A stretch of DNA of 64,000 nt. Origin: Metellina segmentata (taxonomy: Eukaryota > Arthropoda > Arachnida > Araneae > Tetragnathidae). The stretch spans positions 59,430,385 to 59,494,384 of the forward strand of contig OX375877.1 in the NCBI GenBank assembly GCA_947359465.1, read 5' to 3'. Within the stretch, counting starts at the first letter, position 1. Every line of letters starts with the position of its first letter. Shown here one piece after another: positions 1-11,929 of this stretch. The position numbers and the translations under genes are program-made. The notes beneath the pieces are model-generated. The model was not told the origin of the DNA, made no database searches, and was given only the letters and a program-made list of their open reading frames with translations.

Positions 1-59
1 TTATAGAAGCGTCAAAACTGAGCCAAAAGAAGCCGAAAATTCGACGATTAAGGTATTCT

Positions 60-640
60 TAACATGTACGAGCATTATAATGTTGTTGTTGTTGTCGTGT
101 CTATGCATACAGTACTAGTGCAAAAGTTTAGAGTCCTCCAAAAGCCTTGGTGACAAGATCTACAAGTTCTGGAGCTCGATGGCTATGGAGGATTTTGATT
201 GGGGTACTCCAAGTTGAAAGAGGGAACCGATAATGGCTTGGCAGTCAAAAACATGATCTGGAGTTAGTTACGATTGGGGACAGTACCTGCAGATGGGATA
301 GGATTTCATATTAGTTCGGGAAATCCTCATGCCTTTGAAATGTCCAGTACGTAGCCTAGTTATTGTAGAGAAGAGGTTTCTTGGGCAGTTTAGATCGGGG
401 ATTGTTGCCTTGCTAAAATGCTGGTTGTAGATCCTTCGCTTGGCGACGGCATTCGCATCTGCACAGGTGACTACTCGAGGTTGATCTTCGTCACGTGCTT
501 CCTTTGCAAGGACATCTGCACATTCGTTCCCCTCAATTCCAACATGAGCTGGGATCCACTGGAGAGTGCAAGGTATATTTAGTAAATGGAGAAGGGTATT
601 AATTTCTTGCGTTACATTTTTTACATTTTTTCTCAATAAT
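60..640 (-). pseudogene. LINE (non-LTR retrotransposon) 3' fragment with RNase H domain
   Basis: An open frame at 636-268 encodes the end of an RNase H domain, with the motif LQWIPAHVGIEGNE followed by AD.LAKEA. This motif is typical of RNase H in I/R1/jockey-group LINEs. It is followed by a spaced Cys region (CRYCPQ). After a stop at about 268 the reading continues in another frame (PDHVFDCQAIIGSLFQLG, about 267-176), as in LINE C-termini, so the element is frameshifted and dead. A (GTT)n-like tract at about 80-95 may be its 3' end. The reverse transcriptase part is missing. Confidence 0.8.
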
Positions 641-1330
<690 letters not shown>

Positions 1331-1379
1331 CATCTCTAGTATCATATTTCCAGAAAAAACAGTAGTAAATATAACTAAT

Positions 1380-1885
1380 TACATGTTAATAAATATAATT
1401 ATTGATATAACTATAAATATAAATAATATAATAATAACTATAAATAGAAATAATATAATAATAACAATAAATATAAATAATATAGTAATAACTATAAATA
1501 ATATAATAATAACTATAAATAGAAATAATATAATAATAACAATAAATATAAATAATATAGTAATAACTATAAATAATATAGTAATAACTATAAATAATAT
1601 AGTAATAACTATAAATAATATAGTAATAACTATAAATAATATAGTAATAACTATAAATATAAATAATGTAATAATAACTATAAATATAAATAATATAATA
1701 ATAATAATAATAAATATAACTGCTAATATATATAAACTCTAAATATAACTAATTAATAAATCTAACTATAAATATAACTGCGAGTATATATAAATTCTAA
1801 ATATAACTAATTAATAAGTATAACTATAATAAATATAACTATAATAAATATAACTATAATAAATATAACTATAAATATAGCTATC
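1380..1885. repeat. A/T-only minisatellite, 21-bp unit and variants
   Basis: The tract is almost entirely A and T with rare G or C. It consists of tandem variants of a 21-bp unit (ATAATATAGTAATAACTATAA), most regular at about 1550-1650. Toward 1885 it changes to a 15-bp rhythm (TATAACTATAATAAA). It directly follows the TA microsatellite. Confidence 0.9.
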
Positions 1886-2758
1886 TACTAATTATACTAA
1901 AACTATACTACATGCCACCATAAAACTGTTGCCTTCTATTCTTACGCTTCTGAGGAAGAAATATTGCAGTTTTCTTTTTAATTTCTCTGTGTAAAACACC
2001 CCAGAAGGTGCTAATCGCGCCAAATGGTAAGAAATTGTTAGCAGCCAAATGTTAGTAAGAAGTTGGCAGGCGAACGTAGAACTGAAAGCATGTAGGAAGG
2101 TCAAAGCACCTCATAATAACTCCAATCTCTCAACTTGTTAAATTTAAAAATTATTTTGTTGCTGTTTAAAGAACTGATTGATTATTGAACCACTGAACAC
2201 ACGCCAAAGAATTACAGTCTGAGAGTTAGTTACAGTAACACAATTTGTCATTAAAAATGATCCAATAAATTAAAATTACAAAAGGAAGGCCATGACATTT
2301 ACGTTTAAGTACAAGGAGCCTTTAAAACAAAATTTTGGTTTGTGAAGAAGGCTGTTCTGATTCATGTGAACTTTTTCACTCACAACAATGCACTTCGTTA
2401 AAATTACACTGTGTTTAAGGTACATAAATGTGTTCAAAACTCAAAGTAGGTTGGGATACGTACTTTGAGTAACGTAACGATAATTAGCTCATTGAAAAAA
2501 TTTTATCTCCTCAGTCTAGTGTTAAAAGATTTTTAAATGGATCCAGTTCGCTTCTACGAAACTCAACTCTGAAATAAATATTACACCAAGGTCACCATGA
2601 AGCAAACGGATTTTATTTCATGACTTTCAGAACTAAATTACTTAACGATTTTACACTCGTGACTTATGTTATGAAATACAAAAACAGATGCTTGTTTCTA
2701 AGTGCAAGTAAAATACTTAGAACATAAGGTCCTTCACTTGCATGCAGTAAGTAGAACT
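1886..2758 (-). other. 3' flank / probable 3' UTR of the CAP gene
   Basis: No ORF here is convincing. On the minus strand, downstream of the CAP stop codon at 2759, an AATAAA hexamer (TTTATT at 2612-2617) lies about 140 bp away and could be the polyadenylation signal. Confidence 0.4.
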
Positions 2759-3024
2759 TCATATGTAAGCGTCTTCTGAAAGAAGACTCCTTGATCTGGA
2801 ATATGTCCTGAGGAATGAAGTGTCATCTATAGAGCTAAACGAACTTTTCGAAGGCGGGGAGATCCGTGGAAGGACATTTTTTTGGAAATCACCTGGGAAG
2901 TTCGAGTTCCCAGCAGGAAAGTACCGAACAACTGCGTAAAGTAACGGCTTGCCTGGAACTGGGGCTATGCCTATACCAATGTGCGAACTATTACGCCACA
3001 GCATTTGGGACAGATGGAATGAAC
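2759..3024 (-). CDS. CAP-domain protein (GAPR-1/GLIPR2-like), last coding exon
   Basis: This is the C-terminal exon of a CAP/SCP-superfamily protein. It encodes HLSQMLW, the CAP signature around the conserved His (GHFTQxVW in most members), then VVRYFPAGN and NVLP. These are the GAPR-1-type ending, which lacks the CAP2 cysteine. About 35 further Ser-rich residues follow before the stop at 2759. The 3' splice acceptor (TTTATTTACAG) precedes 3024. The exon enters in phase 2, matching the phase-1 end of the exon at 6875. GAPR-1 proteins bind membranes and lipids on the cytosolic side; that role is inferred from the family. Confidence 0.85.
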
Positions 3025-3178
3025 CTGTAAATAAAAGAAGTAATGTCAGTAAAAATATAAACAGATATCTTTCAACAGACACACTAAGAAATCGGTAAAA
3101 TCCTGTGAAGCTCTGGAAAGTCAATAGGGCGTTCACAAGAAGTCGTAATATCACATCAGGTAAGAAGAATTTATTCCA

Positions 3179-4226
3179 CTAGGGGCTCCTCCCCCTACTC
3201 GCCTACGCTCACCAACCCCCGGTGATTGCTACGCCACCCATTTGGTTTGTTTCGCAAACCAACACTTCTTTCGCAGAGTTTTCAATCTTCTGCGACGGCG
3301 AAACTATCTAAACAATTCGTATATTCCTCATTGGTCTTTCCGGGCCATGACGTCACAGTGAGTTGTACGCCAGAAAATATAGTTAATTCAAAGGGAGTGT
3401 ACGAATTTAAGATACAATTGGATAGTCAGTGGGAATTTGGGAATTCATAAACAAAGGACCAGCCTTGTTGGGCTTGAGCCTGTAGCTGGTCGTCAATATT
3501 TGTACTTGTATTTGTATTTGTATAAACAATTTGTACACTATCGCGAAATTATACTTTTCATCGCATCAAATTTATTTATAAACCAATTTTACAACTATAT
3601 ACTATAAGATAGAATATCTACTAAGGTTTCCAGTGATGTTTTCAAATTTAAAAACTAATAGTATTAAGCTATAGATAAGACATTTTTAAGAAAACGTAAC
3701 GAAAATTTCATAAAATTCAGAAATTTGTATGATTAGCTTTTAATCGCATCGAATTTATTTATGAACCAATTTCAAAAGGAATTGTACCATAAGAAAGAGC
3801 ACATTCTAAGGTTTCCCGTAATGCTTTCAAATTTAAAAACTAATAGTAATAAGCTATAGATATGACAGTTTTAACAAAATAGTAACAAAAATGTCCCGAT
3901 TTTTTCCGAATCAAAAAAAATATTATCAGGAACCAAATAGAAATTTCTAAAAAAATCACGACTGAAGACTAAAAATTGAGACGCGTTTTGCTCACTTGCG
4001 TCATAAATTTCGTTTTTGTCTAGTTTGACACTTAATGCACCCTAAGCTAATAGCCGTATCGGAAAAAAAATCTTCTTCATCTTGTTCCCTGTACAATTTT
4101 GAACAAACCATGTTAAATTCGTATTTTTCTGATCCGTACTTTCTCGGGAAACCGTCTAAGAATCGATCGAAAAAAAGCGAGTTTTCAATCCTGCGGCTGC
4201 GACAACGTTTTTTTAATATAGAGAGA
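3179..4226 (-). mobile_element. Non-autonomous Helitron, family B (copy B3)
   Basis: On the minus strand the element starts 5'-TCTCTCTATATT at 4226 and ends in CTAG at 3179. It is flanked by A and T, the Helitron insertion rule, with no target duplication. Just inside the 3' end are a GC-rich hairpin (AGGGGCTCCTCCCCCT region) and degraded copies of the two short palindromes seen in the family-B copies at 28569-31366, with which it also shares its 5' half. It has no Rep/helicase gene. It sits in the last CAP intron, 155 bp from the last exon. Confidence 0.85.
3440..3530 (+). repeat. LINE-like 3' tail inside Helitron B3
   Basis: A short GC-richer block (GGACCAGCCTTGTTGGGC...) ends in tandem TTGTATTTGTATT units, the kind of tail left by some LINEs. 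It lies inside Helitron B3 and is absent from B1 and B2. The family is not identified. Confidence 0.35.
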
Positions 4227-4423
4227 TACCGTAGTTTTAATGTTTCTCCTTTTTAAAACGATAGTAAACTCTTATAGACAAACAATGAAACCTACTTTGT
4301 ATCCCATAATAGTATGTAGCATTAGTTTCCTGTTGTAGCTGTTGTAAGAAATGAAAAATTCCCGAATATTTTCATTTAAACTCATAACTTGTTTTTCATT
4401 CTTGATATGATACTCAAGATGTA

Positions 4424-5903
4424 CAGTCGCGGAAAAAAAAACCGAACCACCTCCTTTATTTCGAACACTATTCATACAAGAGCAAATTCAAATATATCAT
4501 TCAATAGGGAATGTCTACGGTCGTGAGATTTCCTCACTTGTTGGTCCTTCGAGATTTATTTTTAGAAGTCATGGGAAGGGATTCTATTCCCTAGCATCGC
4601 TCAAGGTTTCCACTTTAGACTACGTTATCCTATAGCGATGCTGAGAGAAATCTATTTTTAGAAGTAGTGTATGTGTTTCTTCCCTTAGCCTCGCTGCAGG
4701 GTCCCCTTTTAAACTAATGCCTTTCTTTTGTTTGTATTTGTAATAAAACCACTTGCTCGTCCACACTCAACGTGGCAGGACGTATGTCACCTTGTTCAGT
4801 GTAATGTATTAAAGTTGTTATTGTTTGCAAAAATTGTCTCGGGACCACAGCCGTCCAATTTAGGGAATAACAACCTCTACAAATTCAAATCCAAAAAGAT
4901 TGCATAAAGGGGCGTCTTCATATATCGTAATTTGTAGAGAAACAATACAAATTTCTAATAGAAACACCATGTTTTTGATGCCATAATCAGATGATTCTGC
5001 ATCATTAAATTAGTCTAAATATGAAATTTCTTGACTTTACTACCTCTATATCCTGAGATATTAAATCTTAAAGTTCGTGTAAGTTTCAGGGATCATCTCG
5101 AAATAGAAAGTCGCTACTTGTAAATCCAGATTAATTGTAGTTATAGCTACCCGAATTTCAAATTTGTGAACACTATTTGAAACGTATTTTTCAGCGATCC
5201 GAGAATTATTACATTTATTACCCGTGCAAACGATTTGATAGTTACAATATTATATTAACTATGCAAGTACAAACGATCCAAGAATTATTATCCAAGTTTT
5301 GTCAGATGTTTTTTAAACTTTTGGTTGCCCCCTGAAATCGCAATAATGAGGAAAATTTAATGTAGCTCAAAAACTAATAATCGGAATCAGTTGAAATTTT
5401 TCATGGCTATACAAAACGTCCTTCTGAATCTATTCCCGTCAAAATATAATAAGGTTCTAATCCATAATTTTTTCAAACATTAATTTAATAATTGTTATTG
5501 CACAGACATTTAAAATAAAATATTAAGTGGATTTTGTTTGGGTTGTTTAACCGTATAATGGTACAAAATATCAGCGCTATAGAAATATTATTTAGGAAGA
5601 AATTCATAAAAGTGTAAGAAGTTGATTTAACATTAGGAGCTCCAATGTTTCTGCACTCATAACTTCGAAACGGTAAAACCTAATGTTATGAAATTTGGTA
5701 TCTGAAGTTAAATTTTGGTATAGATTCGAAATTGTGTGAAGTTGGTGCTCAATTTAATATGCAAACGGCCGCTTATTTAAATTTTATGAATTTGAATTGT
5801 AAGAAGACGTTAGTTTCTGTAAATCGCCATCTTTGAATTTTCTCTACTGTTAAAATTGCTCGGATGAAGATGGATGTTGTTCGCGTTTTTTTTCCCGCGA
5901 CTG
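4424..5903. mobile_element. Tc1/mariner-type element with TA target site, non-coding
   Basis: Termini CAGTCGCGGAAAAAAAAACC and, on the other strand, CAGTCGCGGGAAAAAAAACG form inverted repeats, flanked by TA on both sides (4422-4423 and 5904-5905). At 1.48 kb it is the size of a Tc1 element, but I can read no transposase, so it is decayed or non-autonomous. It lies in the last CAP intron. Confidence 0.75.
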
Positions 5904-5979
5904 TACATAAGCGTTTTTATTAAGATATTGTTAATATTAGTTTAAGATATAAATGGGTTCTAATTCGATGTGTGTCTAT

Positions 5980-6472
5980 TAGGGATGCGACATCGATGTC
6001 AATGTTTTCAAAACATCGTATTTAACAGGGATGTATTGGGGTCGATGTTTTTGTAACATCGATGTTTATACTTGTCGATGTTTTTACGTTGTCGATGTTT
6101 TATTTTTAAATGAAAAAGTACCGTTATAAAAATTTTAAAAAAAACCAAGTAGCATAATTTTTATAATCAGCAAATTGAACATACTTTTAGACCAAATTGA
6201 CCAAGGATGAAGGGTCTGAAAAGTAGGGATGCAACATCGATGTCGATGTTTTCTAAACATTGATGTTTTATAAAAAACACACCGATGTATTGGAGTCGAT
6301 GTCGCATCATTAGTTGCTAAACCAGTTTTAAGAAATGGGGAAAAAAGTTTAAATACACTGAATTTTAAAAACATCGATGTTTTTGGGTCGTTGTATTATC
6401 AACATCGATGTTTTAATTTTGAACATCGATGTTTCAAAACATCGATGTTTTCCTATTGATGTCGCATCCCTA
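5980..6472. mobile_element. hAT-type MITE with 8-bp target duplication
   Basis: Inverted termini TAGGGATGCGACATCGATGT are flanked by a perfect 8-bp duplication GTGTCTAT (5972-5979 and 6473-6480), diagnostic of hAT insertion. The interior is built of many ACATCGATGT palindromes. A smaller copy with the same termini (about 6224-6311) is nested inside. Confidence 0.88.
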
Positions 6473-6740
6473 GTGTCTATTTCTTGATGTTGTCTGTCTT
6501 GTGTTTTGCTACTTTGCCAACTTTGACCAATTCGCCTTTAACCCAACTAACCTTATTAATTTAAACATCAAAATGTATTATCAACATCGATGTTTTAATT
6601 TTGAACATCGATGTTTTCCTATTGATGTCGCATCCCTAGTGTCTATTTCTTGATGTTGTCTGTCTTGTGTTTTGCAACTTTGCCAACTTTGGCCAATTCG
6701 CCTTTAACCCAACTAACCTTATTAATTTAAACATCAAAAT
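6393..6740. repeat. Tandem duplication of MITE right end plus flank
   Basis: Unit 1 (6393-6573) and unit 2 (6574-6740) are near-identical. Each holds the right end of the hAT MITE, its GTGTCTAT duplication and about 95 bp of flanking host DNA. Unit 2 lacks about 14 bp of one ATCGATGTTT palindrome. Confidence 0.9.
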
Positions 6741-7074
6741 TCCGGAATAAAATTTTATAGAGAACGTTTTAAAGGAAGAAGAGAAAGAGAGCGCGCGCTC
6801 ATTAAAAATATGGGAAAGACACATAGTCGGAATGTTAGAAACCCTCTATTTTCCTAAGTTAGTAACAAACTCACCCCTTCTCCACCGTGGTTCAGCAAAG
6901 CTGAAGTTCTTGATTTCCCTGTACCAATTCTGTACTATACTCTCTGGACTAGGAACAGATGTCAAAATTTCGATACAGCTTAGGCTCTCTCCAATATCTA
7001 GAACAAAAATTAAGAATTATGATGCCAAAACTAAACGATCATAAAAATATTTAGTTAATTCTTAAATCATATGA
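6741..7074. other. Unique sequence around the CAP middle exon
   Basis: Apart from the 123-bp exon it holds only intron sequence with splice signals. TE boundaries lie within about 80 bp on one side (mariner at 7075) and 135 bp on the other. Confidence 0.5.
6875..6997 (-). CDS. CAP-domain protein (GAPR-1/GLIPR2-like), middle exon
   Basis: This 123-bp exon encodes IGESLSC (equivalent of the family's YGENL) and VQNWYREIKNFSF (equivalent of VxxWYxEIxxYxF), the central CAP-domain segment. The acceptor is TTTTTGTTCTAG before 6997 and the donor is GTGAGT after 6875. It enters in phase 2 and leaves in phase 1, fitting both neighbours: joined with the next exon it reads ...WRRG-SFHLSQMLW. Splice sites and phase are read directly; the family assignment rests on motif resemblance. 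Confidence 0.85.
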
Positions 7075-7234
7075 CAGGGTGATTCATAAGTAAGTACACA
7101 ATTCCAACGCACTATATAACAGTGACAATGTAAGATATTTTATGTAACCTCTAACAGAAGTGTAGGTGAATGTTTCAAGTTTTTTTAGAGACAGTCACAT
7201 ATGCTTTATGTGTGCACACTTAGTCACACTACAC

Positions 7235-7790
7235 CAGGCCTCGAAATAGATTTTTTAATACAGGTTCACAGGGTGCACCTAAGTTTTTAAATTAGGTGCA
7301 CAGTTTATATTTTAGGTGCACATTTAAAAAAACGTAATGTAAGGGTATTAATGTAATGTAAACTACTTTATTAGTTGGGTATGTTTATATAGGTTAGTAG
7401 TAGATAGTAAATAAAAATATTTAAGCATCTAAATTTCTCCCTTCTCTGGCGCACGGCTGTCGCGACAGTCGTTTCAACAGAGCCATCTGGAAAATGTTTT
7501 GATCATCGGAAAGTTCTGGTGGCAGAGATACAAATAAACCTTCCTCCTGTATAAATCCGTTACGACCCAGCTATTTTGTTTTTGCATAGTGTGTATTTAG
7601 GAATTTTAATTACGTTTCTTTGGAGCGAGAGAGGTCGATACTAATATATTGTTCAAACATCAAACTAATATAAAATAAGTCCCCCCCCCCTTTTTTTTAA
7701 ACTTTAGGTGCACCCAGCAAGAAAAATAAGGTGCACAATTTTATTTTCATGTGCACAGTGCACCTGTGCACCCGGGTATTTCGAGCCCTG
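7235..7790. mobile_element. hAT MITE nested in the mariner-type element
   Basis: Termini CAGGCCTCGAAATA and (reverse) CAGGGCTCGAAATA are flanked by a perfect 8-bp duplication CACTACAC (7227-7234 and 7791-7798). The subterminal parts repeat GGTGCAC motifs. There is no transposase. Confidence 0.92.
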
Positions 7791-7798
7791 CACTACAC

Positions 7799-8364
7799 AC
7801 ATCGAACCGGTAACCCATTTCTGCCCAGACGCATGTTAGAGTATCTGAAGCAAGTGCAGTGATAGTGGTTGCGATACGCTGTTTCAACCCAGCTATATCA
7901 ACAGGAAGAGGAGGGTTAAATACATTATCCTTTATGTAGCCCCAAAGAAAAAAGTCACATGGTGTTAAATCAGGTCATCTGAGTGACCATTGGGTTAGTG
8001 GCATGCTGTAGTTGGCGCTTCGTCCAATCCATCGGTGAAGAAGATGTTAATGGAAGGAATTTCGCATGTTACCTGACCAGTGTGGTGGTGCATCATCCAA
8101 TTGGAAAATAAAGTTTTTCGACTTTATAATCCAATTGGATGAATAAAGTTTTTGACGACATTTGACGATACGCTCAGTCGTCCTGGCTTTGGAACTGTGT
8201 ACAAACAGCCCGTAGTTTCACATTTTTTAAATCAGTCGTAAATGAATTTTTTGGTTGAAGGATCTTTTCCAAATCGTGATCGGAAATGCCGTTGCACAAC
8301 GGTGACAGTATCCGTTTTGCTCAATTCAAGAACACAAAACGCCTTCTCCACTGCAGACGCAGCC
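7799..8364 (-). pseudogene. Transposase of the mariner-type element, broken
   Basis: The minus strand reads MAASAVEKAFCVLELSKTD... from 8364 (N-terminal helix-turn-helix part). After stops and a large missing middle it reads PDLTPCDFFLWGYIKD (about 7975-7925) and RFDVC (about 7800). The LTPCDFFLWGYIKD block is the hallmark C-terminal region of a mariner-like transposase group common in arthropods. In-frame stops and the loss of most of the catalytic core make it non-functional. Confidence 0.8.
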
Positions 8365-8532
8365 ATTTCCACTGACTAGTCACGTGACACGCTCGCTATT
8401 GCCTACTTCACTTCGGGGGACACAAACTTTATGAGTATACCTAGCTAACAGTTCGAATCTGGGGAACCGTGTCTTAAACTGTTCCTTTTTTACAGCATCT
8501 GGAAACTGTATACGCACTTATGAATCACCCTG

Positions 8533-9867
8533 TATATTCATACGTAAGACAAACTCTACGACCACTAAACCAGGTTGATGGAACATTCAGATTTGATCCA
8601 ACCCATTTCTATTATTTCAACAGCCTGCTCGCATAGCTAAAAGTGACCATAGACGACAAAAACCACCGGTTAGGCTGTCAGTCCGTGTATAACTATCCAT
8701 TTCAAAGATTCTTTACTCTAGTGGCCTTATTGTGAGTCAAGTTTTATCATCATGCATAACTCACCAGACTTAATCCATTAGGTATTAAGATGTATTTCGT
8801 GATAAATTAAAAAATTTCGGTTCACCAAAATCAACGATTTTTAACTTTTTCCACCTCATGGCTACATAAGGTAATTAATTACTAAAGTTCTTTTTTTGCT
8901 GATCTGACAAAACCAAAACAAAATAGGTTTATTACTTTATTTGCAAACAATAATAAGTAACATCTTTTGTGGAGTGAGAAATAGCTTTTCTAAAGTGACT
9001 GAAAAGGGTGTTTAAAACTTTTTATTTAAGATAATTTGTGAAAAAAACACTCAAGATTATTGACGAGGTTATTACTTGAAATTGTGAACACACTTGGCAA
9101 AAGTTCACAACTGAATTATTAAAAGGAACAAATCTTGTATAACTTACGGTGTATGTGTCCACTAAAATCAACCAGAATATCAATATTTTTTTATTAAATC
9201 AAACTATTTCCCAATATCATAGCTTTCAAACGATGCCAAGATCTTGCAAGTATTCAAACTAGTCTTTTAGTTACAAGGACTGTTAGTGTTACAAGTACTG
9301 TTACCATGAAAAGCCGTTTCCAAAACTTTAAATTCGATTTCTGAAGAACTGCGCATTTGCAATATACTGCTTTGTTCAAAACGTAATTATTCCACAATAA
9401 ATTCATCTATTGAAACTATTTTTGCATCATTAGGATTTAAATAATACAGAGATTGTTTTGAACCTCAATCAGAGCATTTAGTCAAGAAATGGATTTTTAA
9501 TTAATTTTTAAATTTTGAAAGTTCTGAAAAATTTTTGATTTTATTTCTTTTACGCTTTTTTGATTTAAAAATTGTAAAAATAAACTATTTTTTGTAACAA
9601 TTGATGGAGACTGAAAACATGAAGAACACTATTAGGAATAATTTCCAGCAGGAATCGTCTTTGTGAACAAATTAGAATTTGAGATATCGTGTTTCAATGA
9701 ACATGCTATTTGCTAATTATACCTTAATTAGATAATTAATTATTTACACAATCTTATTTATTCTCCCTGAAAAATTTTTTTGAATACGCCAATACCTGTG
9801 GTAAAAATACTGGATTTTTAAAGTAAAAATTGAAAAACAATTCTTCTTGTGTATACGTACACCTTAA
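8533..9867. other. Intron/intergenic sequence with a dispersed repeat at about 8932-9147
   Basis: The stretch 8932-9147 is copied at about 11448-11661 at high similarity. The rest shows no gene or RNA feature. Confidence 0.6.
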
Positions 9868-10192
9868 GGGCACAGAGAACATAATTTGGCTCAAATTTTC
9901 GATTTTTTTTAATTTTAGGCTTAAAAAATAGCGGGAATTAAAACGATTCCAAAAATGTATAACTTGTATAGGTTTGAAAACTATAAACACATTTAAACAG
10001 ACGTTTACGAATGTAAACAACGCCTGTCACACACCCGTTGGCCTAGCCCTCTCCCAGTAAAATCACATATACGTACGTTTTGACTTGCACAATGTTTCGA
10101 CTAGTTTTCAGCCTCATTTTTACTGCAATATTGACAGTAGGTTTTTCTTACTTTTTACTTTAATCTGTGTGAGTAGAATTAAATGCTTCTTT

Positions 10193-10254
10193 ATACATCA
10201 CCTGCACAATGCACATGTCTTTTTCAAGACATGTGCATTGAGCAGGTGATGTAT
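10193..10254. repeat. 29-bp stem hairpin with 4-nt loop
   Basis: Arm 10193-10221 is the reverse complement of 10226-10254, with 28 of 29 positions paired, around loop TTTC. The core is CACCTGCACAATGCACATG. It lies inside the TTAA element. It could be a foldback remnant; the length also resembles a small-RNA precursor, but nothing shows expression. Confidence 0.9.
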
Positions 10255-10352
10255 TTTTGAACCGAGCTAAGGGATTGAACCACGTGTTTTATGATTTGGT
10301 AAAAAAATACAGCTTCATATATTGATTAAAAAGTTCATTTTGCTTGTTTGCA

Positions 10353-10499
10353 ATGGCGAGAAAAAAGTTGTTTGGTAGACGCAAATTTAGTGGAAATCGG
10401 TTTACTGTTGGGAGGAAGGTAAATGCTGATGATGACTCAGTGACCGAAATTAGTGCATCTGAGAAGAAGATTGACACAACTTTTCAGGAAGCTATCTAA
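10353..10499 (+). pseudogene. Truncated transposon ORF (48 codons), basic N-terminus
   Basis: It starts MARKKLFGRRKFSGNRFTVG and stops after 48 codons; coding-like sequence continues past the stop. The RRKFxGNRFT start recalls N-termini of transposase-like proteins common in arachnid genomes, but I cannot assign the family firmly. Confidence 0.4.
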
Positions 10500-11178
10500 A
10501 AATGCCAGAATGAAGTTAAAGCTGTTGAAACAAAAGAAATGTGATTCAGAAATGCTGAATCAAAATGATTATGGTGCTGTAAAATTTTAATCTAGTGAAT
10601 TTTAAGCATAGTAAGTGTTTTTATGGGTTTTTTTTTTTTCATTTTTCTCAAAATGTGTTTTTTTTTTATGCTTTGGTACACTTTTCTTAAATTCTATTGA
10701 AGCTACACTTTTCAATTTTACACACTTGTTCAAACAAGTGTTTTCAATAAAAATACCTATTATTTTAAATTTAAATGCAGAACATATGGAAATATCACTA
10801 AAAAAAGTTTTAAAAATTCTGTTATTTTTGAAAAAAAAAATTATCTTATTTTATTTCTATTAGATTAAAATTAAAAATCCTTCTTATTATTTTCAAATGC
10901 GGTATCTTTTGTTGCCAGGAAAATTTTGGAGACAATACTTGCAATAGTTTTTGAGAAAAGTGTACCAAACTGGGATATTGTGAAAAAAAAATTCAAACAG
11001 TTAAAAAGTAAGTAGCTACAGAAAATAAAATTATGAAGGGAATACATTTTGTTACAGTTAATTATAAAATTTAATGCTTATATTGTCAAGGAAAATTTTT
11101 TTTTAGTTATATGGTTAATTTTAAATTGTATATGGCTTGAAATTCATGCATTTAGTCTATCGAGGTGGTCCGTGTGCC

Positions 11179-11929
11179 CTTAAGCCATTTCACAAGAAAG
11201 ACACATCAGTGCGCTTCTTATGGCACACTTGTGTGCCGCCGCACTTTGCTATGGTTACATTAAATTTCCCAAAGTAAAAGCACAATCGATACCTCAGAAA
11301 TCGAAATTAATGAAATAAGAAGGTCGGCTTATGACTACCACTAGTATTCCATTTGCCAACACTTTGCTTAAAGATAATGTTTGAATCGTGAAACTCACTC
11401 TCCAGCTGTTCGCAATACAGCAGGCAGCTCTTCGCAGCAATAGTTTTACTACTCTATTTGTAAACAATAATAAGTAACATCTTTTGAGGTGTGAGAAATA
11501 GCTTTTGAAAGTGACTGAAAAAGGTGTTTAAAACTATTTATTTACGATAATTTGTGATGGAAAGAAACACTCAAAATTATTAATGCGGTTATTCCTTGAA
11601 ATTGTGAATACACTTGTCAGAAGATCACAACTGAATCATTAAAAGGAACAAAGTCATATAACTTAAGTCGTTTCACAAGAAAGACACGTCAGTGCCCTTC
11701 TTGTGGCACACTTGTGTGCCGCCGCACTTTGCGATGGTTACATTGAATTTCCCAAAGTAAAAGCACAATCGATACCTCAGAAATCGAAATTAATGAAATA
11801 AGAAGGTCGGCTTATGACTACCACTAGTATTCCATATGCCAAGAATTTGTTTAAAGAGAATGTTTGAATCGTGGAACTCACTCTTCAGCTGTTCGCAATA
11901 CAGCAGGCAACTCTTCGCAGCAATAGTTT
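11179..11929. repeat. Local tandem duplication (period about 483 bp) covering part of a CAP exon
   Basis: 11179-11447 and 11662-11929 are copies of about 268 bp at roughly 90% identity by eye. Each contains the 3' part of the CAP exon, its GTGAGT donor and the following intron. The spacer 11448-11661 is another copy of the repeat at 8932-9147. Confidence 0.88.
11399..11447 (-). pseudogene. Partial copy of the CAP exon
   Basis: The minus strand reads TIAAKSCLLYCEQLE and then GTGAGT, almost as in the intact exon. The upstream half, including the acceptor and the HNRYR motif, is absent and replaced by repeat sequence. Without an acceptor it is probably not spliced in. Confidence 0.8.

Larger units (their letters stand above)
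7075..8532 (-). mobile_element. Mariner-type element, decayed, with internal deletion
   Basis: Inverted termini CAGGGTGATTCATAAGT occur at both ends; the flanking TA survives only on the right. It carries a broken transposase on the minus strand (separate entry) and a hAT MITE inserted at 7235. It lies in the upstream CAP intron, starting 78 bp from the middle exon. Confidence 0.8.
9868..11179. mobile_element. TTAA-flanked DNA transposon (Kolobok- or piggyBac-like)
   Basis: Short inverted termini GGGCACA lie next to TTAA on both sides (9864-9867 and 11180-11183). The interior holds an ORF remnant at 10353-10499 and a long hairpin at 10193-10254. The superfamily is uncertain because the inverted repeats are short. 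Confidence 0.55.
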
